Shown: in pieces, positions 45,701 to 54,304 of the stretch
Numbering within the stretch: the first letter of the stretch is position 1
How the letters are laid out: every line of letters starts with the position of its first letter
Origin: Hymenobacter psoromatis
GTDB lineage: Bacteria > Bacteroidota > Bacteroidia > Cytophagales > Hymenobacteraceae
Length of the DNA: 64,000 bases
Direction: 5' to 3'
Assembly: GCA_001596155.1 (NCBI GenBank)
Contig: CP014771.1
Location: forward strand, 5,180,844-5,244,843
Made by a program: the position numbers and the translations under genes
Notes under the pieces: generated by a model
The model's input: the letters and a program-made list of their open reading frames with translations, nothing else
What the model was told of the DNA's origin: nothing
The model's database searches: none

Positions 45701-46658
45701 CGTCGAGAATAAGGAGGATAGCGCCACTGCGGCCCGGCATCTTTTGCGGCATGGCCGCCCGCTTGCTGCGGCTCACATCCTGTCTCACCTTCACGGCGAC
45801 CAGCCAGTCCCTAACGAGCTAGTGCTCGAAACACTAGAGTTTATCGCTAAGCATGGGCACGGAGCCGACGAAGGGAAACATCTGCGTGGCTACGAGTTGA
45901 GCGAGTTGCTGGATGAATTAGTCAATACGCCTGCCCAAAACCGTAACCGAGCCATCACAATGGCATTCATCTTCAGTCAGCAGGCTTCTTCCCAGCGGCT
46001 ACCAACCGTTCTCGACCAGGCGTTGCGAGAAGACCCCGGCTTCTTCGTAGAGGTGCTGGGCTACCTCTACAAACCCGAGGCCGATGCGACTACCGAGTCA
46101 GCCACGGCAGGCGATGAGATTTTACCCGAAAGTGAGCAGGAAAACCCGATGCCGGACGATACCCGCATCCACTTTGCTACGCTCGCTTTTCATATCCTCC
46201 ACGATTGGAAAGCCATCCCCGGTAGTCAGCCCGATGGCATCTTCAACGGCGACAATTTGAAGCAATGGGCGGCAGAGGCAAAAAGTATAGCAGCCGCTAA
46301 AAAGCTATCTCGCCATTTCAGCTCCCAGCTTGGCAAAATTTTAAGCCACGCCCCCGCTGGCCCGGACGGGACGTGGCCCCATCCGGCGGTTTGTGAAATG
46401 CTGCAAGTGGAGCGCGATAACCAAGAGTTGCGCGATAACTTTCGGACTGGCTGCTACAACCGGCACGGCCGAACGCACGCCGTTACCGGCGGCTTACGCG
46501 AGCAGGCCATTGCCGACGAGTATGCTACCTGGGCCAGTCACTATCAGATAGATTACCCAGCTGCTGCCAGCCTACTCCGCGAACTGTTGGACACCTTCCA
46601 GCGCATGGCCGAAGACGAGCGCTTGCGCGCCGCCCGGGAAGACCAATTCGGCTCGTAA
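42789..46658 (+). CDS. Large (1289 aa) unknown protein of the defence island
   Basis: Starts at a GTG. Residues 45-145 look like a predicted nuclease-type domain: LEGWDG (53-58), TGWELGTNKD and GKADDDYATR (75-95), FVFCTPRRWGQRKKW (about 109-124) and WRDVRAYDADDLITWLTEAP, i.e. acidic and Lys residues placed as in Mrr-like PD-(D/E)xK folds, though E.K is not exact. The other 1100 residues are long helical repeats (tetratricopeptide-like in texture), with no Walker A motif seen. Its place after hsdR, YgjP and HNH genes supports a defence role; mechanism unknown. Confidence 0.6.
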   Translation: MLHALLANASDLDHWASLLEGKSTFPELLRRLIRATTPTLTSLSFPSAEGVQLEGWDGLTTANAATPYVPASPTGWELGTNKDQKGKADDDYATRTANPLELVPADSAFVFCTPRRWGQRKKWTTARLKEGHWRDVRAYDADDLITWLTEAPATHIWLSRLLHKQPDGVQDLENWWLDWANQTAPVMQPDWLVAGRTAAQTRLANWLADNDAAPKPYSVFASTADEARAFIAACIMKLSDEQRQYWLARTVVVTSELFWHQLVQSQQQLLLIPRFSSDQFGQLCAAATRQGHRVAVPRPSTEAKTTDEVVPPLGREALQEALQSAGIDKLDAAEKASLARRSFTAFHRTLLTDKSLQPPWWQEPASTLQLLPLALLGRWVDSEAGDQAVVASLTGRPYAEVQQQLAEWAARPNAPVRKIADEWFIIDPADVWEQTARFLSPALYQKFGDAIQQVLAQPLVRFSLPPHERRFAGLRSARDAYSRTLREGMVATLALVSSSLGIEAGNQPALVAWVNEQLRQLLDQAFAEPSGALLASLNHHLPLLAEAAPAIFLASLLRELKRPASVLPIIFQEEPGILHNVSHHTGLLWALESLVWAPQYLSDAAAVLAGLARLDPGGQLSNRPANSLRQIFLGWHPQTNASVAERLTVIDRLRHEEPAVAWSLLLRLLPQGSETSWPTHTPAFHWRDWQVNPSPEVSCDDYFEFIEGIAQRLLDEAGTDADRWASVISELPELLGKLHPDLRRRILAQIETLGALALPAEQQANLLGELRKFLHHHRSHPDTDWAWSEARLAPLQQLYDQLLPTDLLQRNAWVFDQSPQLPQGVVYRGSAHLVPIIREAQANALAELRAAHDLNFLPDFLPLVPQPYFVGDAIGRSPQISEAEKTGLLQRYLVSHDERESRFALGLASSYAWQLGAEAAGNFIRQQVGYWTPAQVASWLQVMSSTPATWQLAQEAGAEIEEQYWLVASDYVENKEDSATAARHLLRHGRPLAAAHILSHLHGDQPVPNELVLETLEFIAKHGHGADEGKHLRGYELSELLDELVNTPAQNRNRAITMAFIFSQQASSQRLPTVLDQALREDPGFFVEVLGYLYKPEADATTESATAGDEILPESEQENPMPDDTRIHFATLAFHILHDWKAIPGSQPDGIFNGDNLKQWAAEAKSIAAAKKLSRHFSSQLGKILSHAPAGPDGTWPHPAVCEMLQVERDNQELRDNFRTGCYNRHGRTHAVTGGLREQAIADEYATWASHYQIDYPAAASLLRELLDTFQRMAEDERLRAAREDQFGS

Positions 46659-46733
46659 GTTCTCAAAGTAGGAGAGAGTAAGCGCTCTCCCTGAATTCAC
46701 TTTTTAAAAGGAGGTTGTTTCTTCCTCGCTCGA

Positions 46734-48068
46734 ATGTCGCCTACCTCCCACGAAAGCCAGCACACCGAATGGAAGGAGTCGTGGCGCGACGAGTATATCA
46801 AATGGCTCTGCGGTTTTGCCAACGCCCAGGGCGGCACGCTCACCATCGGCAAAAATGACCAGGGCCAGGTGGTGGGCATTGCTAACGGTCGCCAGCTGCT
46901 GGAAGAAATTCCCAATAAGGTCCGCGACCTGCTCGGCATTCTCGTGGATGTACATAGCCTGAGCGAAGGCGAACTGACGTATCTGGAAATCGTGGTGGAG
47001 GCCTACCCGTACCCCATCAGCTACAAAGGCCAGTACCACTACCGCAGCGGGAGCACCAAGCAGGAGCTAAAGGGTGCGGCGCTCGACAAGTTTCTCCTGC
47101 GCAAGCAAGGCAAACACTGGGACGGCGTACCCGTGCCCGGTGCCGACGTGGCCAGCCTGAGCGCGTCGGCGCTGGAGCTGTTCCGCCAGCGCGCCCGGCG
47201 CAGTGGCCGCGTTGATGCCGATGTGCTGCTCGACGCGGACGAAACCTTACTGGAAAACCTACACTTGGCGGAAGGCTCCTACCTGAAGCGAGCCGCGGTG
47301 CTACTGTTTCACCCTACCCCTGAACGATTCGTGACCGGGGCCTACCTGAAAATCGGTCGCTTTGCCACCGATGACGACCTGCGTTACCAGGATGAGGTGC
47401 ACGGCCCCTTGCTCGACCAGATTGAAAAAGGTCTGGACCTGCTGCTGACCAAGTACCTGGCTGCTGGCATCACTTATGAAGGAGCCCACCGGACCGAGGA
47501 AATTATGTTCCCGAAGGCGGCTCTGCGCGAGGCCCTACTGAATGCGTTGGCCCACAAAGATTACAGCAGCGGCTCACCGGTGCAGATAAGCGTGTACGAC
47601 GAACGGGTAATCTTCTGGAACGACGGCTACCTACCTGACCACTGGACGGTGGACACGCTGACCAAGAAGCACCCGTCGCGGCCCTTCAACCCAGACTTAG
47701 CCAATACCCTGTTCCGCGCTGGTTACATTGAGTCCTGGGGCCGAGGTACGCTCAAGATGATAAATGAGTGCCGCATCCACAACCTACCGGCCCCGCGCTA
47801 CGCATTTGAGGCCGGCGGTTTTCAGGTGGAATTCGTGCGCTATACAGTTGATTACCTGCAAAGCCAGGGGTTGCGAGCGGAACTAGCGGCTATACTCCTG
47901 AATGTGCAGCAACACGGTGTGACGAACAATTCCATCGTGCAGCAGCAGTTGGGTGTCAGCAAGCCCACTGCCACCCGTTACCTAGGTGAGCTGGAAAAGA
48001 GGGGCTATCTGGTTAAAACCGGGACCCGTGGGGCAGGCACTGAATATCATTTAATTGGCTCAGTATAG
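46734..48068 (+). CDS. AlbA_2 (Schlafen-type) DNA-binding, ATPase-like regulator
   Basis: 444 residues. N-terminal AlbA_2 domain: QHTEWKESWRDEYIKWLCGF, then ANAQGGTLTIG..DQG.VVGI. Middle: FPKAALREALLNALAHKDYS, then SPVQISVYDERVIFWNDGYLP, a HATPase_c_4-type domain. C-terminal winged helix (NNSIVQQQLGVSKPTATRYL, EKRGYLVKTG). It is a common accessory gene in defence and mobile regions, with a likely regulatory role. A GGAGG sits 16 bases before the start. Confidence 0.88.
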   Translation: MSPTSHESQHTEWKESWRDEYIKWLCGFANAQGGTLTIGKNDQGQVVGIANGRQLLEEIPNKVRDLLGILVDVHSLSEGELTYLEIVVEAYPYPISYKGQYHYRSGSTKQELKGAALDKFLLRKQGKHWDGVPVPGADVASLSASALELFRQRARRSGRVDADVLLDADETLLENLHLAEGSYLKRAAVLLFHPTPERFVTGAYLKIGRFATDDDLRYQDEVHGPLLDQIEKGLDLLLTKYLAAGITYEGAHRTEEIMFPKAALREALLNALAHKDYSSGSPVQISVYDERVIFWNDGYLPDHWTVDTLTKKHPSRPFNPDLANTLFRAGYIESWGRGTLKMINECRIHNLPAPRYAFEAGGFQVEFVRYTVDYLQSQGLRAELAAILLNVQQHGVTNNSIVQQQLGVSKPTATRYLGELEKRGYLVKTGTRGAGTEYHLIGSV

Positions 48069-48998
48069 GCTCATGAGCAGAGAGTTTAACACTGAGTAAA
48101 GAAGTAAAAACTACTGCTCTGCTCTCCTATGAGGGTTTCTGAGCGCCAGCGGCTGGTTTCGGATTGGCTCACGCCTAACTCACCATCCGTGAGGATAAAG
48201 TAGATTGTGGGCGATAAGGAAAGCTAGGTAACTATGTTGAGAAATCAGCCACTTTTGTCTGAAAAATACCGGGCAGTTGCGACAATGGTAATATGAACTG
48301 TCTATGCCCCGAAGGTACTCGGGCGTTTTTAGTAGAGCGCCGATTACGATATCTTGACACCCAGTATGACGGTAGGGGACTTCTGTTGTAGCGCTACCTG
48401 ACGCTTTAGTAAGCGTTGCACCGCTATGACAAAGAGTGGCTTCCCTATGCACGTGCGATAGCTTTTGGCATCCATCCTCCTCGCAATCTATTGCAAGGCA
48501 TATACCTATGTCAGGAGCAGCCCTCCAAGTCGCGCCCCTCTAATGGTCTTGCCGGTTTGTTCGCATATTCTACTGCTGAATGTGCCGAGTGTTTTCTGTG
48601 GCTACCAATGCAAGGGTGGCCGGTGTGCTTCTTCCAACGAGTAGCAGTAGTATCTGCTTGGTCAAGCCTGATGCGGACTAGCTGATATTGCTCATAGAGG
48701 CTGAGGATTCCTATGCTGAATGCCTTCGCCCTCCTTCACTTACGAGAATTTGCCGCGCTACAGGTCAGACGTGTATTTCGCGTAGGTCAGCGGGGATATT
48801 CGAGAGCCAATTTACTCTCTTGGTATGGAGTGCACATCACCTGTAATCCAGGCATAAGTAATAAAAGTCAATCTTTTTTTATCCTGTTTTGACTTGTTAA
48901 AAATTTTGTATGTTCCTCTTTTAGTGCTAGATACTAAAGTGGAATAAGAGAAAAGCATTTGCCAGTATCTACCGGTAGATACCGGTTTTTGGAGAAGC
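48069..48998. other. 930-base gene-free interval
   Basis: No gene recognised on either strand; short open frames lack motifs. The left two thirds are mixed composition and may be worn-out mobile DNA. From about 48860 the sequence becomes AT-rich and ends in the operator-like palindrome before the HTH gene. This is the boundary between the GC-rich defence island and the AT-richer plasmid-like element. Confidence 0.45.
48965..48982. promoter_or_regulatory. 18-bp perfect palindrome before the HTH gene
   Basis: GTATCTACCGGTAGATAC, 16 bases upstream of the ATG at 48999. It is a likely operator for the encoded HTH protein (autoregulation) or another repressor of the element. Confidence 0.55.
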
Positions 48999-49457
48999 AT
49001 GGCTAGAACGCTGAACTATGTACTGCGAACGCCAATCGCGGTGGGAGAGTCCCCCGGATTTTTAGCGGGCGCACCAAATTTTATGGAACAGCCTAAGTTT
49101 TTTTATACTCCTCCAATGCGGTGGGCAGAAGTATTAACTGCACTCTTTGACGAAATTGCTCATCAGTCTCGTCAAGTAGCACGTGAAGAATACGAAGTGC
49201 TAATAGCTGAAAAAGCTGCTGCTGTGGAAGAGGCCAACCTACATGATGATATATTGACGGTTGCCGATGTTGCTAAGCTGCTGAATATAAGTCAGCAAAC
49301 TGTTTATCAATGGGTAAAAGAGGGTAAGCTACAAGCATTCCGACTTGGACGTGCTGTGCGTTTCAAGCGCGGACAGGTGCTGGCAGCATTACAAACCCAA
49401 ATTCGCACGGATGGTCGCCGCAAATATGCGCGTCGTGTTAATAAAAAAGCTTGTTAG
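48999..49457 (+). CDS. Excisionase-type helix-turn-helix protein
   Basis: 152 residues. The C-terminal half is a MerR-like HTH_17 (excisionase family) domain: ILTVADVAKLLNISQQTVYQ, WVKEGKLQAFRLGRAVRFKR, VLAAL. The N-terminal half is unassigned; a start at MEQPKFF (49086) is possible. Low-GC codon use shared with the next three genes. It is typical of the first gene in Bacteroidota mobilizable elements, where it regulates or assists excision. Confidence 0.82.
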   Translation: MARTLNYVLRTPIAVGESPGFLAGAPNFMEQPKFFYTPPMRWAEVLTALFDEIAHQSRQVAREEYEVLIAEKAAAVEEANLHDDILTVADVAKLLNISQQTVYQWVKEGKLQAFRLGRAVRFKRGQVLAALQTQIRTDGRRKYARRVNKKAC

Positions 49458-49460
49458 CCG

Positions 49461-50144
49461 ATGAAAACGACTAACAAGCCCGAAAATTTTGTCGCGTCTG
49501 GGGAGATTGCTGACAAAGATAGCTCTTCAATGCCGTTTCTTGGCCAAGAAATAGCACCTGTTTATTCAGTATCTGGTACTGAGTTATTTAGCTACTTTAA
49601 CGCTGGCATTCAAGGTAATCCAGCCCCTCACGCTGCAATTACTGTAGCGCAACTTTATTCTATCATCACTGACCCACCACTTGACTTGCAGCGGTTAAGT
49701 GACGCTGCGCGGATTGAATTCTCGAACAATGGCAACAGTGATTTCTATAAGAAATTAAAGCGTCAGCTTCATCATGTAGCACCAGCTGGTACGTTTGCTC
49801 CCCACCGCGATGGCAAACATTTATCAGCACGTTCGAAGTGGCTAGTGCTTGATTTTGACCATCTCCCCGACCTAACTGTCGCTCGCGATACCTTGCTGAC
49901 TGACGAACTGCTAAAGTGCGAAATTGGAATCCTATTCACAAGCCCAAGTGGTGCTGGGCTTAAAATTTTAGTTGCAGCAGACTTGAATAGTAGTCACCTC
50001 GATAATTTCGAGGCGTATGCGGATTATTTGACCGAGCATTACGCTTCAATTGGTTTAGTGCCAGACAGAAGTGGTAAAGATATAGCTCGCGCTTGCTTTG
50101 TGCCTCATGCGCCCGAAGCTTGGTTGAATCCAATCTATTCCTAG
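49461..50144 (+). CDS. BT4734/VirE_N-type primase-like protein
   Basis: 227 residues, starting 4 bases after the HTH gene. Typical motifs of the BT4734-like N-terminal domain: FSNNGNSDFYKKLKRQLHHV, PAGTF..HRDG, HLSARSKWLVLDFDHLPDLT, LFTSPSGAGLKILV and DRSGKDIARACFVPHAPEAW. These proteins resemble archaeo-eukaryotic primases and are found in mobile elements for replication. It is followed 15 bases later by the ATPase gene, its usual partner. Confidence 0.8.
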   Translation: MKTTNKPENFVASGEIADKDSSSMPFLGQEIAPVYSVSGTELFSYFNAGIQGNPAPHAAITVAQLYSIITDPPLDLQRLSDAARIEFSNNGNSDFYKKLKRQLHHVAPAGTFAPHRDGKHLSARSKWLVLDFDHLPDLTVARDTLLTDELLKCEIGILFTSPSGAGLKILVAADLNSSHLDNFEAYADYLTEHYASIGLVPDRSGKDIARACFVPHAPEAWLNPIYS

Positions 50145-50158
50145 TCTACTAGTAGCGC

Positions 50159-51002
50159 ATGGATATTACTAAGCTGCGGGCTGCAACAGATGCCACCCGC
50201 GCCGCTAGAATAGTGGCCCGACCTCAACCCAACATTTTTCAAAATGCAACTAGAATACCTCGACCCGTACTCAGCGAGCCAATAGTTCCGGCTGACGCAC
50301 TAAACTGGTGCTTGGCTTATTTCAACCTGGGTGCTTGCCCTCCCGATGGCCGCAATACTTGGTTAGCAACCTTTGCTAAGTTTTGCAACGAGCGAGGTGT
50401 GCCAGAAGCAGAATTACTAGCTTGGTCAGAGAACCACGACGCATTACGAGGACATGGAGAAAAAAGAATTCAAGCAACGGTAAAAGGTATTTATTGCCAC
50501 GATGCCGAGACTCATAATAGCAAGCCCTATACGCCTTTAATTAATCGGAAGCAATACCGTCCTCCTACGCCTGATACAGTCAATGGTTTTCTTCAACAGC
50601 CCATAACGCGCATTCGTACTGCTGAGCAATGTCTACTAGATGCGAAAAATTCTCCGCCGTTAATGCAGTTATTTGGTTGCTTATGGCAGACACCAGGCAT
50701 AGCTATTCTTGCTGGTGACACTGGGGTTGGCAAAAGTGTACTGGCAGTACATATTGCTAATCTTATAGCTTCTGACCGAACAGAGTTTTTGGGTTTTAGA
50801 TGCGAGGAAAGAAGGAGATTGCTTTACTATGATTTTGAATTGACTGACCGGCAATTTGAAAAACGATTTGCAAATCTCTCTTTCTGCGATGATTTTCTGC
50901 GAGTCGATACTAATCCTAACGCAGAAGATGTAGCTACTTTCACATTCGAACATATTAGTGCCGACCTTGAACGCACAGGTGCTCAAGTAATTGTTCTTGA
51001 TA
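50159..51002 (+). pseudogene. AAA ATPase/DnaB-like helicase gene, 5' part, interrupted by an IS
   Basis: 281 codons of the 5' part. Residues 25-130 continue the BT4734-like module (WCLAYFNLGACPPDGRNTWL). Walker A is LAGDTGVGKSVLAVHIANLI (about 184-203), typical of RepA/DnaB-like AAA_25 ATPases. At 51002 the reading frame meets an IS630 element in the codon after IVLD. The sequence resumes at 52047 as NITALALKTT, which restores the family motif VLDNIT. As it stands the frame runs on into the IS to 51076. Confidence 0.85.
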
Positions 51003-51056
51003 TAGCGGATTCGCAAACAGTTAAGCCACTATCAGTTACTTGTCGTATTAGCGTTT

Positions 51057-51422
51057 ATGAACCCGTACTCGCTTGATTTACGTACCCGGGTGGCGGCGGC
51101 CTGCCAGGAGCCGGGGGCCAAAAAAGCCGCCGTTGCCCGGCGCTTCGATGTGAGCCGCTCCTTTGTCAAAAGCCTGGTTCGCCAGCAGCAACAAACCGGC
51201 TCACTGGCCCCCAAACCGGCCAGTGGCGGCCGGGCCCGCTACCTCGATGCCGCCGCCCAAGCCTGGCTCGTGGCCTACGTGGCGCAACACCCCGATGCTA
51301 CGCTGGCCGAGCTAAACCAGGCCTGGCAGGCCAGCGGGGGCCGCCCCGTGGGCCAAACCTGCCTCTGGCAAGTGCTGGACGAACACGAGCTGCGGCGAAA
51401 AAAAAAGCCCCCACGCGGCTGA
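51057..51422 (+). CDS. IS630 transposase, N-terminal frame
   Basis: 121 residues with a helix-turn-helix: SLDLRTRVAAACQEPGAKKA, continuing AVARRFDVSRSFVKSLVRQQ. It ends at RRKKKPPRG after a run of nine A bases (51398-51406). Loss of one A, by transcript slippage, or a +1 ribosomal shift would join it to the catalytic frame. Confidence 0.88.
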   Translation: MNPYSLDLRTRVAAACQEPGAKKAAVARRFDVSRSFVKSLVRQQQQTGSLAPKPASGGRARYLDAAAQAWLVAYVAQHPDATLAELNQAWQASGGRPVGQTCLWQVLDEHELRRKKKPPRG

Positions 51423-51423
51423 A

Positions 51424-52026
51424 CGCGACACCGAGCGCGTACGCCAGGCCCGTCAGGACCATGTCGAACAGGTCTGCACCCGCCCCGATGTTGCCCGGTT
51501 CCATTTTCTGGATGAGACGGGCTTGCGGCTGGATTACGCCCGCACCCACGGCCGGGCGGTGGGTGGGCAACGCGTCCGGGGGGCCGTGCCGCTGCGTCGG
51601 GGCCGCTCCTACACCCTTATTGGTACGCTGTCCGTGCGCGGGCTTGGAGCCCTGCAATTGCTCCATCAGCCCCTCAACAAGCACAGTTTCGCCCTCTACG
51701 TAGGCCGGTGCCTGGCCCCCACCCTGCGCCGGGGCGATGTGCTAGTGCTCGACAACCTGCCCGTGCACCACCTCGCGGGCCTGCGCGAGTGGCTGGCCAA
51801 GCGGGGCGTGGACGTGGTCTTTCTGCCCCCGTACTCCCCCGATTTTTCCCCCATCGAGCAGGCCTGGAGCAAGCTCAAAACCAAGCTGCGCACCTGCGCC
51901 GCCCGTTCCTACGAGGCCCTAAAAGAAGCCGTACGTGAGGCCATCGACTGGATTAGTAGTCAGGACGCCCAAAACTGGTTTGACCATTGTGGCTACCACA
52001 CCAAACCTGCCCAAAAAGCGGTTTAA
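51424..52026 (+). CDS. IS630 transposase, catalytic frame
   Basis: The frame continues from the A9 run and carries the DDE triad: FLDETGLRLDYARTHG (first D), LVLDNLPVHH (second D) and LPPYSPDFSPIEQAWSKLK (E). It has no good start codon of its own, so expression by frameshift from the upstream frame is likely. The joined product would be about 322 residues, the usual size. The start coordinate given is nominal. Confidence 0.88.
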   Translation, partial: RDTERVRQARQDHVEQVCTRPDVARFHFLDETGLRLDYARTHGRAVGGQRVRGAVPLRRGRSYTLIGTLSVRGLGALQLLHQPLNKHSFALYVGRCLAPTLRRGDVLVLDNLPVHHLAGLREWLAKRGVDVVFLPPYSPDFSPIEQAWSKLKTKLRTCAARSYEALKEAVREAIDWISSQDAQNWFDHCGYHTKPAQKAV

Positions 52027-52046
52027 GCGTTTGCGAATTCGCTATA

Positions 52047-52699
52047 ACATTACTGCTTTAGCATTAAAAACTACCGCCGATGCTGATACAAGCATTGGTA
52101 TTATGCGCGGGTTGAAGCGATTGCAAATAGAAAAAGGAATTTCTAGTTTAGTATTAGCTCATACCCCTAAGTTGGCATCTGGTGTTGCTCTTTCTCTAAA
52201 TCATCTAGCTGGCAGTAAAAACCTATCAAACTTTGCTGATAGTGTATTTTTCATTGGCCGGTCAGTGCAAAACTCTACTACACGATACTTAAAACAAGTT
52301 AAGAATCGCACAGATGAAGAGTTATATGGGATAGTAGTTTGTGAATTGAATACAAACGCCGGATATTTGGGATTCGAAATGGTAGGATTAGATGCGGAAG
52401 TTAATCATTTAGCTACATTAAATGAAGAAGTAGAGACATGTTCTCGAAAAGCTCCACTTGCTAATATTGTAGAAAAATTGCCTTCATTGCTGATTACCCA
52501 ACAGTCAGCCAATCAACTCGAAAATCAATTAGCTAAACAATTTTCAACTGATGTCCGCACAATTCGCAAACGTTTGGCAATACTAACTGCGCCAGGCGCT
52601 GACTATCTGTTGGATGAAGCTGGCGGTTTGTGCGTGCTAGTCAAACAACAAGCTGGACGAGAAGTATTTTTCTCGCTCCGGCCAGTAGAAACCCCTTGA
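52047..52699 (+). pseudogene. AAA ATPase/DnaB-like helicase gene, 3' part
   Basis: The continuation of the gene interrupted at 51002. NITALALKTTADADTSIGIM and SSLVLAHTPKLA match the RepA-like VLDNIT...HT.K region, with the usual His (sensor-like) intact. The C-terminal 90 residues are a winged-helix-like region (NQLAKQFSTDVRTIRKRLAI). Precise removal of the 1042-bp IS plus one TA would restore a single 498-residue protein. AT-rich codons like the other element genes. Confidence 0.82.
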
Positions 52700-52700
52700 C

Positions 52701-52806
52701 GTTGGAAGCCGGAAATTTCCAACGATGTATTTCCAGCGTGGGATAACATCGGAAGCTGGAAACTGGAAGAACGACTAGGAATAGGTTAATCTGGTTTCCA
52801 GCTTCC
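52701..52806. repeat. Repeated GGAAGCYGGAAA motif upstream of parA
   Basis: The 12-mer GGAAGCYGGAAA occurs at 52704-52715 and 52751-52762 and, inverted, at 52795-52806; an 8-base inverted partial copy (TTTCCAGC) is at 52730-52737. The last two full copies can form a 13-bp stem. Such spaced repeats before a parA gene suggest a partition centromere, an operator or replication iterons. Confidence 0.6.
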
Positions 52807-52943
52807 AGTATTGCTTCTCGGGCAACATATGTCAACGAGGCGGGGAGATAAGTTCTTGAATAATGGGTATCCAGCTAGCGCTAGCAGTGAAATTATTGCT
52901 GCTATTAAAAGTATTTGATAATAATTTCAACGTTTTTTAACTT

Positions 52944-53687
52944 ATGAGCACCATTATAGCGTTTACTAATCAAAAGGGTGGCGTAGGAAAAACTACGTCT
53001 ACTGCCAATATTGGGGCAGGCCTATCTCATATTGGTCAGCGTGTTGTCCTGGTAGACCTTGACCCACAGGCGAATTTAACCAAAGGTCTAGGCGTAGTAG
53101 CGGCCGAAAAGAATGTGTACGGAGCCCTATTAGGCGAATACGAGTTAGAAGTCTACCCGCTCTTGAAGAACTTAGCACTGGTAGCCGGCTCACCAGCTCT
53201 ATCAGGGTTCGACAAGGCCAAGGGGGACGAAGTAGACCGGGAGTTTTTACTCAAAGAATTACTCGAACCGTTGAGAGAGCAATGCGACTACATCTTACTG
53301 GATTGCCCCCCCGGTCTTGGACTGATTACACTCAATGCCTACGCCTGTGCCCAGGTCCTGTACGTCCCCTTAGAAGCGCAGATGTACGGAGTCGATGGTC
53401 TGGAAAAAGTCCTAGATTTGGTCAGACGAATACAGCGACGAGTAAACCCAGAATTGGTAATGGGTGGCTTCTTCTTCACCCGTTATAATAAGCATAAAAT
53501 CCTGCATCGGGAAACGACTGAAACATTGCGAAACCAATATGCCGATTTACTCTTAAAAAGCGTCATTCGGGAAAGTATCGCATTGGGAGAAGCTCCACAT
53601 TTCGGAAAGGACATCTTTAGCTATGCACCTAATAGTGCTGGTTCGGCCGACTACCAAGCGTTGGTAGCAGAGATTATTAACCGCTAA
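52944..53687 (+). CDS. parA: ParA-family partition ATPase
   Basis: 247 residues. Deviant Walker A: IIAFTNQKGGVGKTTSTANI; then VVLVDLDPQANLTKGLG (Walker A') and YILLDCPPGLGLITLNAYAC (Walker B). There is no N-terminal DNA-binding domain, so it is of the short (type Ib-like/Soj) class and the operator would be bound by its partner. It sits directly after repeats of a probable centromere. It indicates that this stretch is, or came from, a low-copy plasmid-like element. Confidence 0.93.
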   Translation: MSTIIAFTNQKGGVGKTTSTANIGAGLSHIGQRVVLVDLDPQANLTKGLGVVAAEKNVYGALLGEYELEVYPLLKNLALVAGSPALSGFDKAKGDEVDREFLLKELLEPLREQCDYILLDCPPGLGLITLNAYACAQVLYVPLEAQMYGVDGLEKVLDLVRRIQRRVNPELVMGGFFFTRYNKHKILHRETTETLRNQYADLLLKSVIRESIALGEAPHFGKDIFSYAPNSAGSADYQALVAEIINR

Positions 53688-53713
53688 CTCGGGCCTTTTT
53701 ATCACTATCACTC

Positions 53714-54304
53714 ATGGCTAAGACTTTTAAAAATTCACCGCTTCCTGCTTTAGTTGCCCATGCTAAGCGGGCTTCGGAACGGGACTTCTTTGACCTGACT
53801 GACGACGCCGAGCCAGCTAAAACGTCGGCGGTAATTCCCGCTGTTGACCCTAATTTCAATAACATTGATAATACGGTAGTATCAGGTAATACTAGTAACT
53901 CTGGTGTTATGCATAACACTGGTATCAAGCGGGAAGGTATGCAGACTATAAAAAGAGATGATACGAGTAACGCAGATAACATCGGTAGTACTAGTAACAG
54001 TAGTAAACCTGGTAATACTACTGAGAGAAATTTGGGTAAGGTAGAAGCATCAATCCTAATTGGAGACGTTCGTCAAACCTTTGTGTTGAGTCGATATCAT
54101 CTGGAACATCTACGAGATTATGTACACGCTCGCCGGTCTGGGGGTAATTATAATTACTCTCAGAAGCAGGCATTACAGGAGGCGTTGAGCCTGCTTTTTG
54201 CCAGTACTCCCCCAGTAGAAAGTCGGCCTATCCAAATCAAGGAGTTGGAGCAAGAGCGTCGGGAACGTATTCAACAGGGCAGATTATCGCTACCACCTGG
54301 ATAA
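53714..54304 (+). CDS. Probable ParB-like partner / RHH protein
   Basis: 196 residues, 26 bases after parA. The N-terminal 100 residues are a Ser/Asn/Thr-rich disordered linker (NFNNIDNTVVSGNTSNSGV). The C-terminal part, ILIGDVRQTFVLSRYHLEHL, then YNYSQKQALQEALSLLFAST, has the strand-helix-helix order of ribbon-helix-helix proteins. Position and layout fit the second gene of a parA operon that binds the centromere repeats. No recognised ParB (KorB) domain. Confidence 0.6.
   Translation: MAKTFKNSPLPALVAHAKRASERDFFDLTDDAEPAKTSAVIPAVDPNFNNIDNTVVSGNTSNSGVMHNTGIKREGMQTIKRDDTSNADNIGSTSNSSKPGNTTERNLGKVEASILIGDVRQTFVLSRYHLEHLRDYVHARRSGGNYNYSQKQALQEALSLLFASTPPVESRPIQIKELEQERRERIQQGRLSLPPG

Larger units (their letters stand above)
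51003..52044 (+). mobile_element. IS630-family insertion sequence, 1042 bp
   Basis: The ends are inverted repeats: TAGCGGATTCGCAAAC on the left and the reverse complement of GTTTGCGAATTCGCTA on the right (one mismatch). The element is flanked by the dinucleotide TA (51001-51002 and 52045-52046), the target duplication expected for IS630/Tc1-mariner elements. It holds two overlapping frames. Its GC content is far above that of the interrupted gene, so the insertion is recent and probably came from another replicon of similar host type. Confidence 0.92.

Noticed and set aside
46671..46690. Hairpin GGAGAG/CTCTCC after the 1289-aa gene as a terminator
   Set aside because: The stem is only 6 bp and no T run follows.
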